NCBI GenBank assembly: GCA_028532815.1
Contig: JAQQAS010000004.1
Span: forward strand, 1 to 64,000
Length of the DNA stretch: 64,000 nt
Direction of reading: 5' to 3'
Origin: Pleomorphochaeta sp.
GTDB taxonomy: Bacteria > Spirochaetota > Spirochaetia > Sphaerochaetales > Sphaerochaetaceae
The stretch's first letter is position 1, and each line of letters begins with the position of its first letter. The notes beneath the pieces were generated by a model. The model ran no database searches. It was not told the origin of the DNA and worked only from the letters and a program-made list of their open reading frames with translations. Position numbers and translations under genes: made by a program. Shown here in pieces: positions 24,542-32,974 of the stretch.

Positions 24542-25426
24542 TTATTTTAAATAAGGATTTACGTGTACCATACAATGTTTAACATTAGGGAATTTTTCTT
24601 CAATGTTATGATGTACACTTGCTGCAATTTCGTGTGCTTCGATTAACGGTAAATCTGCTTGAACTGCTATCTCAACATCTATATAACATTTATTTCCAAA
24701 TTGACGAGATTTTAATAAATCAATATCAATAACTCCATCAACTTCCATAACTTCTTTTCTTATATGATCAATATCTTTATTTGATATTGAAGCATCTACC
24801 ATTTTATTTATTCCGTCTTTAAAAATATCGAAAGCTGCTTTTAAAATGAATACACAAATAACTAAGGTAGCAATTGGATCTAGAATAGCATATCCATTTT
24901 GAGAACCAATAATACCAACTAAAGAACCAACAGAAGAAAGGGCATCAGATCTATGATGCCAGGCATCAGCCATTAGAGCCCCACTATTTATTTTTGTAGC
25001 TCCAATTTTAGTATACCAATACATAGACTCTTTAATTACGATAGAGGTAATTGCAGCAATTAGAGCAATTAATGTTGGCATTTGGGAATCTAAATAACTT
25101 TGTGTTGTTATTTTATTAAATCCATTTAATCCAATACCAATTCCAGTCATAGCTAAAATTATTGCTAATAAAATAGCTGTAACACTTTCAAATCTTTCAT
25201 GACCATATTGATGATGTTTATCTGGAGCTTTTCCAGCTATTCTTATTCCTATTATAACAATAATAGTGGAAAAAACATCTGATAAAGAATGAATTGAGTC
25301 ACTCACTAAGGCCTCGCTGTGTCCAAATATACCAGCAAAAAATTTAAAGATTGATAATAGGAAATTTGCTAATATACTTACAGTGCTTATTTGTTTTACA
25401 GTTTTTTCTTCAATTGTTTTAGCCAT
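24542..25426 (-). CDS. cation diffusion facilitator (CDF) metal exporter
   Basis: About 294 aa, six membrane helices and a C-terminal metal-sensing domain. TM2 site SDSIHSLSDV and TM5 site ADAWHHRSDALSS are the CDF metal-binding motifs; HQYGHERFESV lies in the cytoplasmic loop. The HxxxD pattern on TM5 is compatible with Zn or Mn transport. The frame extends to a TTG at 25438; ATG 25426 is more likely. It lies downstream of aspS, separated by a terminator hairpin, and abuts the convergent GNAT gene with no gap. Confidence 0.85.
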   Translation of the reverse strand: MAKTIEEKTVKQISTVSILANFLLSIFKFFAGIFGHSEALVSDSIHSLSDVFSTIIVIIGIRIAGKAPDKHHQYGHERFESVTAILLAIILAMTGIGIGLNGFNKITTQSYLDSQMPTLIALIAAITSIVIKESMYWYTKIGATKINSGALMADAWHHRSDALSSVGSLVGIIGSQNGYAILDPIATLVICVFILKAAFDIFKDGINKMVDASISNKDIDHIRKEVMEVDGVIDIDLLKSRQFGNKCYIDVEIAVQADLPLIEAHEIAASVHHNIEEKFPNVKHCMVHVNPYLK

Positions 25427-25450
25427 TTTATTGTCCAATAAGAAAATAAT

Positions 25451-25472
25451 GGGGTATCAAAAATGATACCCC
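25451..25472 (-). terminator. hairpin after aspS
   Basis: GGGGTATCA (25451-25459) and TGATACCCC (25464-25472), a perfect 9-bp stem with 4-nt loop, followed on the minus strand by ATTATTTTCTTATT. Probably terminates aspS before the CDF gene. Confidence 0.65.
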
Positions 25473-25478
25473 TAATTT

Positions 25479-27278
25479 CTATTTTTCTTCTTTTTTAGGA
25501 TAAACAACTTGTAAATGTAAGTCTTTTAGTTGTTGTTCATCTACATAAGATGGTGAATCATCCATTGGAGATGTCGCAGAAGTATTTTTAGGGAATGCAA
25601 TAACTTCTTTGATTGAGGTCTCCTCTGCCATAATCATGACCATTCTATCAATGCCAGGAGCAACGCCTCCATGTGGTGGAGCTCCATATTTGAATGCTTC
25701 TAATAAGAAGCCAAATTTTTGTTGAGCTTCTTCTTCACTGAAATTACAGATTTTAAATATTCTTTTTTGTAACTCAACATCATGGATACGAATAGAACCG
25801 GATGCAACTTCATAACCATTTAATACTAAGTCATATAAATCACCTTTTACAGAACCTGGATCACTTTCTAATGTATCTAAGTATTCTGCTTGAGGCATAC
25901 TGAACATATGGTGTGCAGCTTCCCAATGGTTTTCTTCTTCGTTAAATTCAAATAATGGGAAATCAACAATCCAACAGAATTTAAATCCAGGTTGAATTAG
26001 GTTTAAATCTTTTCCAAGTTTTGTTCTAACTGCACCTAAGCTTGTACAACATTTTGTCCAAGTCTTGTGAGCAACCATAAGGATTAAATCGCCTTCTTTT
26101 GCACCAAAGGTTGAAATTACTTCTTCTTCCATTGAAACGAAGAATTTAGAAACTCCACCTGATAATGTGTTGTTTGCACCAACTTTCATCCAAGCAAGAC
26201 CACTTGCACCATAAGTTTTAGCAGCATCTTGAAGTGCATCTATATATTTACGTGTGAAGTTTATATCATCACTTTTTGGAGCACAAAGTCCTTTTACAAA
26301 GCCCCCTTCATTTACAATATCTTTAAATGTAGCAAAGCTTGATTTGCTAGCTAATTCATTAACATCTTGAATTTTTAAATCGAAACGTAAATCAGGTTTA
26401 TCATTACCATAAGTATTCATACTATCTTGGTATGTAAGTCTTACAAATTCTTTTGGCAAATCAACATCCATTACTTGTTTGAATACATAGTTAAATAAAT
26501 CTTCCATAAGAGATAAAACATCATCTCTTTTTACAAAACTCATTTCTAAGTCAAGTTGAGTGAATTCAAGTTGTCTGTCTCCTCTAGCATCTTCATCTCT
26601 GTAACATCTTGCAATTTGGAAGTATTTATCGAATCCTCCAACCATAAGTATTTGTTTAAATAATTGTGGGCTTTGAGGAAGAGCAAAGAACTTTCCAGGG
26701 TAGAATCTTGATGGTACTAAGAAGTCTCTAGCTCCCTCTGGAGTACTTTTGATTAATGTTGGAGTTTCGATTTCATAGAAATCTGTTTTATATAAATATT
26801 CTCTAATTGCTTTGATAAATTCATGACGGAGTTTGATCCTTTTCTGCATTCCTGTAGATCGTAAATCTAAATATCTATATTTAAGTCTTAGATCTTCATT
26901 TGCTTCAGTCTCTTCATCAATCATGAAAGGTAATGGTAGACATTTATTTAAAATTTCAATTTTTTCAGCTTTTACTTCAATTTCGCCAGTGGGCATATCC
27001 TTATTAACCATTGTATCTGGGCGTTGGCGAACCAATCCTGTAACAGAAATACAATATTCCATTCTTAATTTAGCGGCAGTTTCCTGAAGTCCTTTTGATG
27101 CATCATCATCAACTACTACTTGTGTAATACCATAACGGTCTCTAAGATTGATAAAGTGTAAGGCACCATGGTTTCTATCTCTGTGAACCCAACCATTTAA
27201 TACAACAGTATTTCCTGCATCTGCTTTTGTTAAGCCACCACAAGTGGTAGTTCTTTGTGCGAAAGCTTCTTCTGACAT
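25479..27278 (-). CDS. aspS: aspartyl-tRNA synthetase, bacterial type
   Basis: 599-aa class IIb synthetase. It has an N-terminal OB anticodon-binding domain, then motif 2 (FQIARCYRDEDARGDRQLEF), the bacterial GAD insertion (about 310-420) and motif 3 (GGVAPGIDRMVMIMA). Length equals the bacterial form, so it may or may not be discriminating. GAAGGAAA precedes ATG 27278. Confidence 0.96.
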   Translation of the reverse strand: MSEEAFAQRTTTCGGLTKADAGNTVVLNGWVHRDRNHGALHFINLRDRYGITQVVVDDDASKGLQETAAKLRMEYCISVTGLVRQRPDTMVNKDMPTGEIEVKAEKIEILNKCLPLPFMIDEETEANEDLRLKYRYLDLRSTGMQKRIKLRHEFIKAIREYLYKTDFYEIETPTLIKSTPEGARDFLVPSRFYPGKFFALPQSPQLFKQILMVGGFDKYFQIARCYRDEDARGDRQLEFTQLDLEMSFVKRDDVLSLMEDLFNYVFKQVMDVDLPKEFVRLTYQDSMNTYGNDKPDLRFDLKIQDVNELASKSSFATFKDIVNEGGFVKGLCAPKSDDINFTRKYIDALQDAAKTYGASGLAWMKVGANNTLSGGVSKFFVSMEEEVISTFGAKEGDLILMVAHKTWTKCCTSLGAVRTKLGKDLNLIQPGFKFCWIVDFPLFEFNEEENHWEAAHHMFSMPQAEYLDTLESDPGSVKGDLYDLVLNGYEVASGSIRIHDVELQKRIFKICNFSEEEAQQKFGFLLEAFKYGAPPHGGVAPGIDRMVMIMAEETSIKEVIAFPKNTSATSPMDDSPSYVDEQQLKDLHLQVVYPKKEEK

Positions 27279-27378
27279 ATAATTTCCTTCTATTAAGTAA
27301 TTTATTCATTTGATAATATCATTTTGATGGATAAAAAACAACGTTCATTAACTTTATCATATCATAAAGAATATAAAT

Positions 27379-27443
27379 AAAAAAAGTTGTATGCTTTAAT
27401 AATTTAAGATTTTTATATCTTAATTTTATTAATAACATACAAC
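27379..27443 (-). terminator. terminator of the pspA-B-C-DUF4097 operon
   Basis: GTTGTATG (27386-27393) pairs with CATACAAC (27436-27443) around an inner AAGAT/ATCTT hairpin; on the minus strand the stem is followed by T7. Confidence 0.75.
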
Positions 27444-27466
27444 CTATAAAAGAATATATAATCTTA

Positions 27467-28366
27467 CTAAAGAGTAATGGAAATATCCCCAGAAACACTT
27501 GTTACATCTAAGGGAGTCCCTTTATCTGTTTTATAGCTTTTTTCATATTCCTTATTATTAATAGAAATATCGCCTGTTGTTGTGTTTATCTTATATTTAT
27601 ACTCTTTATCTAAAAGGTTTAAATCAATCTCACCTGATACACTGGTTATTGAGATAGAATCATTAACATTTATATTATCAAATTCTACATCAGAAGAAAT
27701 AGAACTAGACTTTAAAATATCACTTTGTATTGAGGATATATCAATATCACCACTAATACTGGAAAGAGATAAATTGTCACTTTCTATATTATCTACATCT
27801 ATAGATCCACTTTTTGTTATAAATTCAACCTTTTTAGCTTCAATATTGTCAATTGAAATATCTGATGAAGTTGTTTTAATTTCTAACTTGTCTTCAGCTG
27901 CAATTGATAGTAGGTTTATATCCCCACTTGTAGTATTAAAGTATATATCTTTACCACGTAAATCACTGAAAGTTTCAATTCTTCCACTGATAGATTTAAT
28001 ATTTAAATCACCAATTTCTTTGGTTGGTAGATAAACAGATATAGTAGGAGTTTCATTATCAAATTTTATATTAATAAGTTTATTCTTTACTTTTTCTTCT
28101 ATAATGGTTTCTCCATTACTCTTAGAAGTAATATCTAACTCTCCATTTTCTTTTGTGTTATATACAACCTTTGCTTCTTTAAGACTATCATCAACCCAAA
28201 TGTTAATGTTTGCTGAAATTGATTCTACTGTCAAACTCTTTTCGTATTTAATAATTTGCTCACTAGTATTTCTTTTGGCTAATTTTGGACTAAATACCAA
28301 TATCATAATAAAAATGAGAGCAATTAACATAAATATTTTATTTGCTTTAGTATCTTTTATTCTCAT
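27467..28366 (-). CDS. DUF4097 (LiaG-like) membrane-anchored beta-repeat protein
   Basis: 299 aa with one N-terminal membrane anchor (about 11-27) and a repetitive extracytoplasmic domain. Repeats such as TTSGDINLLS, TKSGSIDVDN and SISGDIDISS recur every ~20 residues, as in DUF4097 single-stranded beta-helix proteins. In the Firmicutes Lia system a DUF4097 protein (LiaG) accompanies the PspA homologue LiaH, so a role in envelope stress is likely. ATG 28366 overlaps the stop of the pspC-like gene as ATGA. Last gene of the operon. Confidence 0.75.
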   Translation of the reverse strand: MRIKDTKANKIFMLIALIFIMILVFSPKLAKRNTSEQIIKYEKSLTVESISANINIWVDDSLKEAKVVYNTKENGELDITSKSNGETIIEEKVKNKLINIKFDNETPTISVYLPTKEIGDLNIKSISGRIETFSDLRGKDIYFNTTSGDINLLSIAAEDKLEIKTTSSDISIDNIEAKKVEFITKSGSIDVDNIESDNLSLSSISGDIDISSIQSDILKSSSISSDVEFDNINVNDSISITSVSGEIDLNLLDKEYKYKINTTTGDISINNKEYEKSYKTDKGTPLDVTSVSGDISITL

Positions 28367-28734
28367 TTGTCTTCGTGAAACCTCTGATCCCAATCTTTTT
28401 CTTTATCGAACATTTCGTCTTCCATAGATTCAACTTTCTTTTTTAGTTCTTCATATTCTTTTCTAAGTTCATCAGTTGTTTTATCATAATAAGGATCTTC
28501 TTTTTCTTCATATTTTTCATAATAAGGGTTTGAAGAAGTATTATCTGAAGGAATTACTATAGCTAGTATTATATAAATAATTGCTCCTGGAAAAAATCCT
28601 GTAAATAATACAATTAAAAAAGCAAAAATTTGAAAAGTTCTAATATCTAAATCTGCCCACTGTGCTATTCCAGAGCAAACACCAAATATTCTTGCACCTC
28701 TGTTTGATCTTCTAATTAATCTTATATCTCTCAT
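28363..28734 (-). CDS. pspC: PspC-domain protein with C-terminal coiled coil
   Basis: 123 aa. The PspC domain (SNRGARIFGVCSGIAQWADL, then a membrane helix ending in YIILAIVIPSD) occupies the first ~65 residues. A charged coiled coil follows (KTTDELRKEYEELKKKVESM). PspC is an inner-membrane sensor/effector that binds PspA and PspB in proteobacteria. GGTGAG precedes the start; GTG 28737 is an alternative. It overlaps its downstream neighbour. Confidence 0.85.
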   Translation of the reverse strand: MRDIRLIRRSNRGARIFGVCSGIAQWADLDIRTFQIFAFLIVLFTGFFPGAIIYIILAIVIPSDNTSSNPYYEKYEEKEDPYYDKTTDELRKEYEELKKKVESMEDEMFDKEKDWDQRFHEDK

Positions 28735-28739
28735 CACAA

Positions 28740-29099
28740 TTACTCACCTTTATTATTTTTTTCAGATTCCATAATTATTTCTAAATTATTGATTCTGGTC
28801 ATTAAATCATCGATACCTTCCTTTAAATCAGCTCTTTCTTTGCTTCTTGTACTAGCAAAGTCTTCTTGAGTTTTAAATTCTGGTACAAAATCATCATCTT
28901 CATCATGGTGATGATGTTTATTTTTTTTATGTTTTCTACTAGAAGAGTAGGAACTATAAGTTCCAGGACGATAACCTCTTCTCATTTCTTCCATACGTAG
29001 GGCCGCATTTATTTTTTCTTTATCTTTTTTTCTGTTATAATCAAGATAAGCTGAAAATGCTGTAAAAGAAAAAACAATTGCTACGATTAAAACAGCCAT
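28740..29099 (-). CDS. PspB-like membrane protein with His-rich insert
   Basis: 119 aa: N-terminal membrane helix (about 1-20), a basic segment, a HHHHDEDDDF stretch (about 62-71) and a C-terminal amphipathic helix (LKEGIDDLMTRINNLEIIMES). The order of parts and the final helix resemble E. coli PspB (74 aa), and the position between pspA and pspC is the same. The central insert is extra. GGAGAAAT lies just before the ATG. Homology to PspB is inferred from architecture and context. Confidence 0.6.
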   Translation of the reverse strand: MAVLIVAIVFSFTAFSAYLDYNRKKDKEKINAALRMEEMRRGYRPGTYSSYSSSRKHKKNKHHHHDEDDDFVPEFKTQEDFASTRSKERADLKEGIDDLMTRINNLEIIMESEKNNKGE

Positions 29100-29100
29100 A

Positions 29101-29742
29101 TTATTTCTCCAATCTCTTTCTTAATTCTTCGAGTTCTTTATCGATATCATCCATTCCTTCTAGATCTTGGAATTTTTTATCTAAATCATCATAAGTATTA
29201 TTTAAATCATTCATAGCTTCCATTCTGTTAATCTTGTCTTCCATGAAATCAAAATTTGTTGCTTTAGTTCTGTTGATAACATCTTGAGCTTTTCTTTCTT
29301 CTTCTGCTCTTTTTGCTCTTTCTTTCATAACAGTATATTTGCTATTAACGCTTCTAAGTTTTTCTTCAACTTGGGAAATCTCATCTTTAGAAACTTTAAC
29401 TATTTCTTTTAAACTATTTAATTCTTTAGATTTTTTATCTAAATTACTTACTAGTTTTTTCTTTTCTAATAGAGCTTCTTTTGCTAAGTCATCTCTATTT
29501 TTTTCAATAGCTAACATAGCTCTACTTTCCCATCTGCTTATTGCAAGCTCAATTTCTTTAATTTTATTTTCTGCTCTTTTTTCACTTGCCATTGATGCTG
29601 CACAAGAAGTTTTTAGTTCAATTAAAGTATCTTCCATTTCCATTATCATTAACTTTATCATTTTTTCAGGATCTTCTGCTTTGTCTAATATTGAATTAAT
29701 ATTAGCATTAACAATATCCATAAATCTTGAGAATACACTCAT
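29101..29742 (-). CDS. pspA: phage shock protein A (first paralogue, pspF-adjacent)
   Basis: 213-aa PspA/IM30 (ESCRT-III-like) coiled-coil protein. Its start MSVFSRFMDIVNANINSILDKAEDPEKMI closely parallels E. coli PspA. It should bind stressed inner membrane and, by analogy, inhibit PspF. The frame extends to 29778, but AGGAG and the family alignment set the start at ATG 29742. The sigma-54 promoter start at about 29777 then gives a leader of about 35 nt. First gene of a four-gene psp operon. Confidence 0.93.
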   Translation of the reverse strand: MSVFSRFMDIVNANINSILDKAEDPEKMIKLMIMEMEDTLIELKTSCAASMASEKRAENKIKEIELAISRWESRAMLAIEKNRDDLAKEALLEKKKLVSNLDKKSKELNSLKEIVKVSKDEISQVEEKLRSVNSKYTVMKERAKRAEEERKAQDVINRTKATNFDFMEDKINRMEAMNDLNNTYDDLDKKFQDLEGMDDIDKELEELRKRLEK

Positions 29743-29787
29743 AATTTTATCTCCTGTATTAAGTTTATTTGTTTTCATATATTAATA

Positions 29788-29803
29788 TGCAAGAATAATG
29801 CCA
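29788..29803 (-). promoter_or_regulatory. sigma-54 promoter of pspA operon 1
   Basis: Minus-strand TGGCATTATTCTTGCA with GG-N10-GC spacing; predicted start about 29777. Confidence 0.85.
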
Positions 29804-29951
29804 ATTGAGTATAAATAATGTAAATATATAAATTTAATCTCTTATTTTATTGTATAGTAACAAATTATAAGAAAAAAATAAATAATGCTTTACGATAATT
29901 AATATTTTCTTAATGTAAAGTTAATATATATTATTTGTAATAATACTAAAA

Positions 29952-29968
29952 TGTGGTAAAATTCACCA
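29952..29968. promoter_or_regulatory. candidate PspF binding site next to pspF
   Basis: TGTGGTAAAATTCACCA, a 17-bp near-palindrome of the set found at the small RNAs and at pspA operon 2. It is 15 nt before pspF and about 183 nt upstream of the pspA start, so it could serve as enhancer and as autorepression site, as in E. coli. Confidence 0.5.
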
Positions 29969-29982
29969 AGTAGGAGAAAAGC

Positions 29983-31008
29983 ATGTATCAAATAGAAAAA
30001 CCTCTTGGTGAAAGTGATATATTTTTAAAATTCCAACAGCGCTTAAGTAAGGCTGCAAGGGTAAATAGGAGTGTATTAGTTATTGGAGAGAGAGGAAGTG
30101 GTAAAGAACTTGCCGCTCAAAGATTGCATTATTTATCTCCAAGATGGGAAAAAGCTCTTGTAACAGTAAACTGTGCGGCTTTACCTCCTTCTTTAATCGA
30201 AACAGAATTATTTGGTCATGAAAGTGGAGCTTTTACAGGTGCGCAAAAGACTCGTAAAGGAAGATTTGAAGAAGCTGAAGGTGGTACCTTATTTCTTGAT
30301 GAAATTGGATTGATTCCTTTAGAAGTACAAGAGAAAATATTGCGTGTTGTTGAATATGGTACATTTGAAAGAGTTGGATCCTCTAAATCTCATAAAGTTG
30401 ATGTTAGAATTATTGGTGCTACTAATTTAGATTTAATAAAGCTATGCGCTGAGGGAAAATTTAAAGAAGATTTATTAGATAGATTATCTTTTGAAGTTCT
30501 ATTTTTACCACCTCTTAGAACTAGAGGTGATGATATTTTATTATTAGCAAATTATTTTGCATCAAAGATGAGTCTTGAATGTCAAATAGAAGAAATGCCT
30601 GAATTCAGCGATGAAGTTATAGAACATCTTAAAAACTATAGTTGGCCAGGGAATGTAAGAGAATTAAAAAATGTTATTGAAAGGGCTGTATATAGATCAG
30701 AATCCTCTTTAATTACCGAAATAGATTTAAATCCGTTTAAAAATCCTTATTCTAAGTTGCAAGAAAAAAAGAGTGAGCAAGAAAAGGTTGAAGATACAGT
30801 AACTACTGAAGTTGAACCTTCAAAAAATATTATTAGTGAAAAATTAGTTTTAAAAGATTATTTGTTGAATAGACAAAATTTTGATTTGCAATATTTAAAA
30901 CAAGCTTTAGTTGAATCTAATAATAATCAAAGAGAAGCTGCGAAGCTTTTAGGTTTATCCTATGATCAATTAAGAGGATTATATAGAAAATTTAAACACT
31001 TATTATAG
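29983..31008 (+). CDS. pspF: sigma-54 enhancer-binding activator PspF
   Basis: 341 aa: AAA+ domain directly at the N-terminus (no receiver domain, as in PspF) and a C-terminal Fis-type helix-turn-helix (NNQREAAKLLGLSYDQLRGL). Walker A is GERGSGKE (35-42), the sigma-54 contact loop is GAFTGA (82-87) and Walker B is GTLFLDE. The stretch GERGSGKELAAQRLHYLSPR parallels E. coli PspF closely. A linker of ~50 charged residues separates the domains. It is divergent from pspA operon 1. AGGAG precedes the ATG by 7 nt. Confidence 0.93.
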   Translation: MYQIEKPLGESDIFLKFQQRLSKAARVNRSVLVIGERGSGKELAAQRLHYLSPRWEKALVTVNCAALPPSLIETELFGHESGAFTGAQKTRKGRFEEAEGGTLFLDEIGLIPLEVQEKILRVVEYGTFERVGSSKSHKVDVRIIGATNLDLIKLCAEGKFKEDLLDRLSFEVLFLPPLRTRGDDILLLANYFASKMSLECQIEEMPEFSDEVIEHLKNYSWPGNVRELKNVIERAVYRSESSLITEIDLNPFKNPYSKLQEKKSEQEKVEDTVTTEVEPSKNIISEKLVLKDYLLNRQNFDLQYLKQALVESNNNQREAAKLLGLSYDQLRGLYRKFKHLL

Positions 31009-31038
31009 CTTTAAAGTATTTGTTTTATATATATAAGA

Positions 31039-31063
31039 ACCCCTAAGTTAAAAACTTAGGGGT
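31039..31063. terminator. hairpin between pspF and pspC2
   Basis: ACCCCTAAGTT and AACTTAGGGGT form an 11-bp perfect stem between convergent genes; U-runs on either side are weak. Confidence 0.6.
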
Positions 31064-31082
31064 AGTTTGAAGTAATTGATTT

Positions 31083-31310
31083 TTAATATCTTGTTGGTAT
31101 AAAAATCGCCATTAATAAATATATGATTCCTATCGGAGCAAAACCTGATAAAATAAATGTTAAGATTGCTAAGAAACGAATTAGGCCAACACTTATTCCT
31201 GTATAGTTTGAAAGTCCTTCACAAACTCCAAAGATTAAGCCATTGCTACTTCTATATAGCTTTTTCCTGTGTCTTCTTTTATAATAATATTCTTCATCGT
31301 CATAATACAT
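31083..31310 (-). CDS. short PspC-domain protein (second paralogue)
   Basis: 75 aa, almost only the PspC domain: a Tyr/Arg-rich start (EEYYYKRRHRKK), then SNGLIFGVCEGLSNYTG and a membrane helix ending in YLLMAIFIPTRY. It follows pspA2 with 2 nt between the genes. It probably anchors or senses together with its PspA partner. Confidence 0.85.
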   Translation of the reverse strand: MYYDDEEYYYKRRHRKKLYRSSNGLIFGVCEGLSNYTGISVGLIRFLAILTFILSGFAPIGIIYLLMAIFIPTRY

Positions 31311-31312
31311 GA

Positions 31313-31984
31313 TTATTTACTTTCCTTTTTTTGAGAGTTTTTCTTGTTTTGTGCTTTTAATTTTTCCAACTCTGCTTCAATTTCTTCATTGATTTCTAAT
31401 TTTTCAAATTCATCAAGATGAGAACTATGGTCTAAATTTACTTCATTTTCCATTTGTTCAATTCTTGCTTCTAAGTCGTTAAACTTTTCACCAATTTCAA
31501 AACTTTCAGATACTTTTAAAGCACTTTCAACTTTTTTCTTAGTTTTTGCATTTTGAGCTCTTCTAACTAATGAAGCTTGCTTTTCTTTTATTTCTTTAAG
31601 TTTTGTAGCTAATTGTGCAACAGATTCATCATCACTCATTAATATGCTTTCATAACTTTTTAAATCTTCATAAATTCTGTTAATTCTGACTTCACATTCT
31701 CTTTTTTCATTTAAAGCTTCTCTTGCTAAGTCATCTTTGCCTTTTTCAACAGCTAATTTAGCTCTACTTTCCCAACGTGTTATTCTTTCTTTTAAGTCAG
31801 ATAAATCTTTTTCTAGAATACTTTTTTCTCTTAAATGGTTGGCTTTTGTTCTTTTAACTTGAGATAAAGTTTCTTCTAAATCTGTAATCATTAAGCGAAT
31901 CATTTTTTCAGGATTCTCTAAAGAGTTTAGTGCGCTGTTTAAATTTGAATTTACGATGTTTTTAAATCTTTTGAAGTTTTTCAT
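31313..31984 (-). CDS. phage shock protein A (second paralogue)
   Basis: 223-aa PspA/IM30 coiled-coil protein. Its start MKNFKRFKNIVNSNLNSALNSLENPEKMI and the region LAVEKGKDDLAREALNEKRE align with the first paralogue, but the sequence has diverged clearly. The C-terminus is longer and very basic/acidic (KAQNKKNSQKKESK). AAGGAA precedes the ATG. It is transcribed from its own sigma-54 promoter with pspC2. Confidence 0.9.
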   Translation of the reverse strand: MKNFKRFKNIVNSNLNSALNSLENPEKMIRLMITDLEETLSQVKRTKANHLREKSILEKDLSDLKERITRWESRAKLAVEKGKDDLAREALNEKRECEVRINRIYEDLKSYESILMSDDESVAQLATKLKEIKEKQASLVRRAQNAKTKKKVESALKVSESFEIGEKFNDLEARIEQMENEVNLDHSSHLDEFEKLEINEEIEAELEKLKAQNKKNSQKKESK

Positions 31985-32040
31985 AATTTTGTTTCCTTTA
32001 TAATTAATTTTATTTTGTTTCTTGTTTGTGAAAATACTAT

Positions 32041-32056
32041 TGCATTTTCTGTGCCA
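32041..32056 (-). promoter_or_regulatory. sigma-54 promoter of pspA operon 2
   Basis: Minus-strand TGGCACAGAAAATGCA, GG-N10-GC; predicted start about 32030, leader about 46 nt. Confidence 0.8.
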
Positions 32057-32140
32057 ATTAATAAAATCTTGGATAAATGATTAAAAAAAGCTTGATTTAT
32101 ATTAACATTAGTATAGTATATAGGTATTATACTGCAAAAT

Positions 32141-32157
32141 ATGGTATTTTTTACCAT
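32141..32157. promoter_or_regulatory. candidate PspF enhancer for pspA operon 2
   Basis: ATGGTATTTTTTACCAT, palindrome with its centre about 119 nt upstream of the predicted start. It aligns with TGTGGTAAAATTCACCA at pspF in its GGTA...ACC arms. Confidence 0.5.
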
Positions 32158-32275
32158 TTAACATACATTGATAGGAAAAATACAAACTTAATTTTTATTA
32201 AAAGAAATTATGTTTTATTGTTTTCTTTTTTTAACTGTTGTACATTATAATTAAGTAGAAAATATTGGAGTAAAA

Positions 32276-32974
32276 ATGGCAACATTATATATAGTAGCAA
32301 CCCCAATCGGGAATTTAGAAGATATTACTTTGAGAGCATTAAATGTTTTAAAAAGCGTTGAAGTTATTGCTTGTGAAGATACAAGACACACTCAAAAACT
32401 TTTATCAAAATATGAAATTCACAAAAGACTTATTGCAACTCATGCTCATAATGAAGAATCTTCAGCAAAAGGTATTGTTGGGTTATTAGACCAAGGTTTA
32501 GATATTGCTTTTGTAAGTGATGCAGGAACTCCTTCAATTAGTGATCCTGGTGCTAGATTAGTAACTTGTGTTAGAAAAGCTGGCTATGATATTGTTGCAA
32601 TTCCTGGAGCTAGTGCATTTTCAACTTTAATAAGTGTTGCTGGATATGTTGGTAAAACATTTACTTTTGAAGGGTTTTTACCTATTAAGAAAGGTAAGCG
32701 TACTTCACGATTAGAAGTCTTAATAAATAGGGATGAGGCTTTCATTATTTATGAATCTCCTTATAGAGTGTTAAAAACTTTAAAAGAAATTAAAGGTATT
32801 GATAGTAAAAGAGTTGTTGTTGTTGCTAGAGAGATGACAAAAACTCATGAAGAAATTATTCGTGATACAATTGAAAATGTAGTTGATGATTTTAGCTCTC
32901 GCTCTTCTATTAAAGGAGAATTTGCTATTTGTATTTGTCCAAAAGCTGCAAGTGTTGAAATAGAGGAAGAGTAA
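32276..32974 (+). CDS. rsmI: 16S rRNA (cytidine-1402-2'-O) methyltransferase
   Basis: 232-aa tetrapyrrole-methylase-fold RsmI. Signature runs are VATPIGNLEDITLRALNVL, CEDTRHTQKLL, VSDAGTPSISDPG and IPGASAFSTLIS. It modifies C1402 in the ribosomal P site. GGAG precedes the ATG by 6 nt. The stop overlaps the start of the next methylase gene by one base. Confidence 0.95.
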   Translation: MATLYIVATPIGNLEDITLRALNVLKSVEVIACEDTRHTQKLLSKYEIHKRLIATHAHNEESSAKGIVGLLDQGLDIAFVSDAGTPSISDPGARLVTCVRKAGYDIVAIPGASAFSTLISVAGYVGKTFTFEGFLPIKKGKRTSRLEVLINRDEAFIIYESPYRVLKTLKEIKGIDSKRVVVVAREMTKTHEEIIRDTIENVVDDFSSRSSIKGEFAICICPKAASVEIEEE

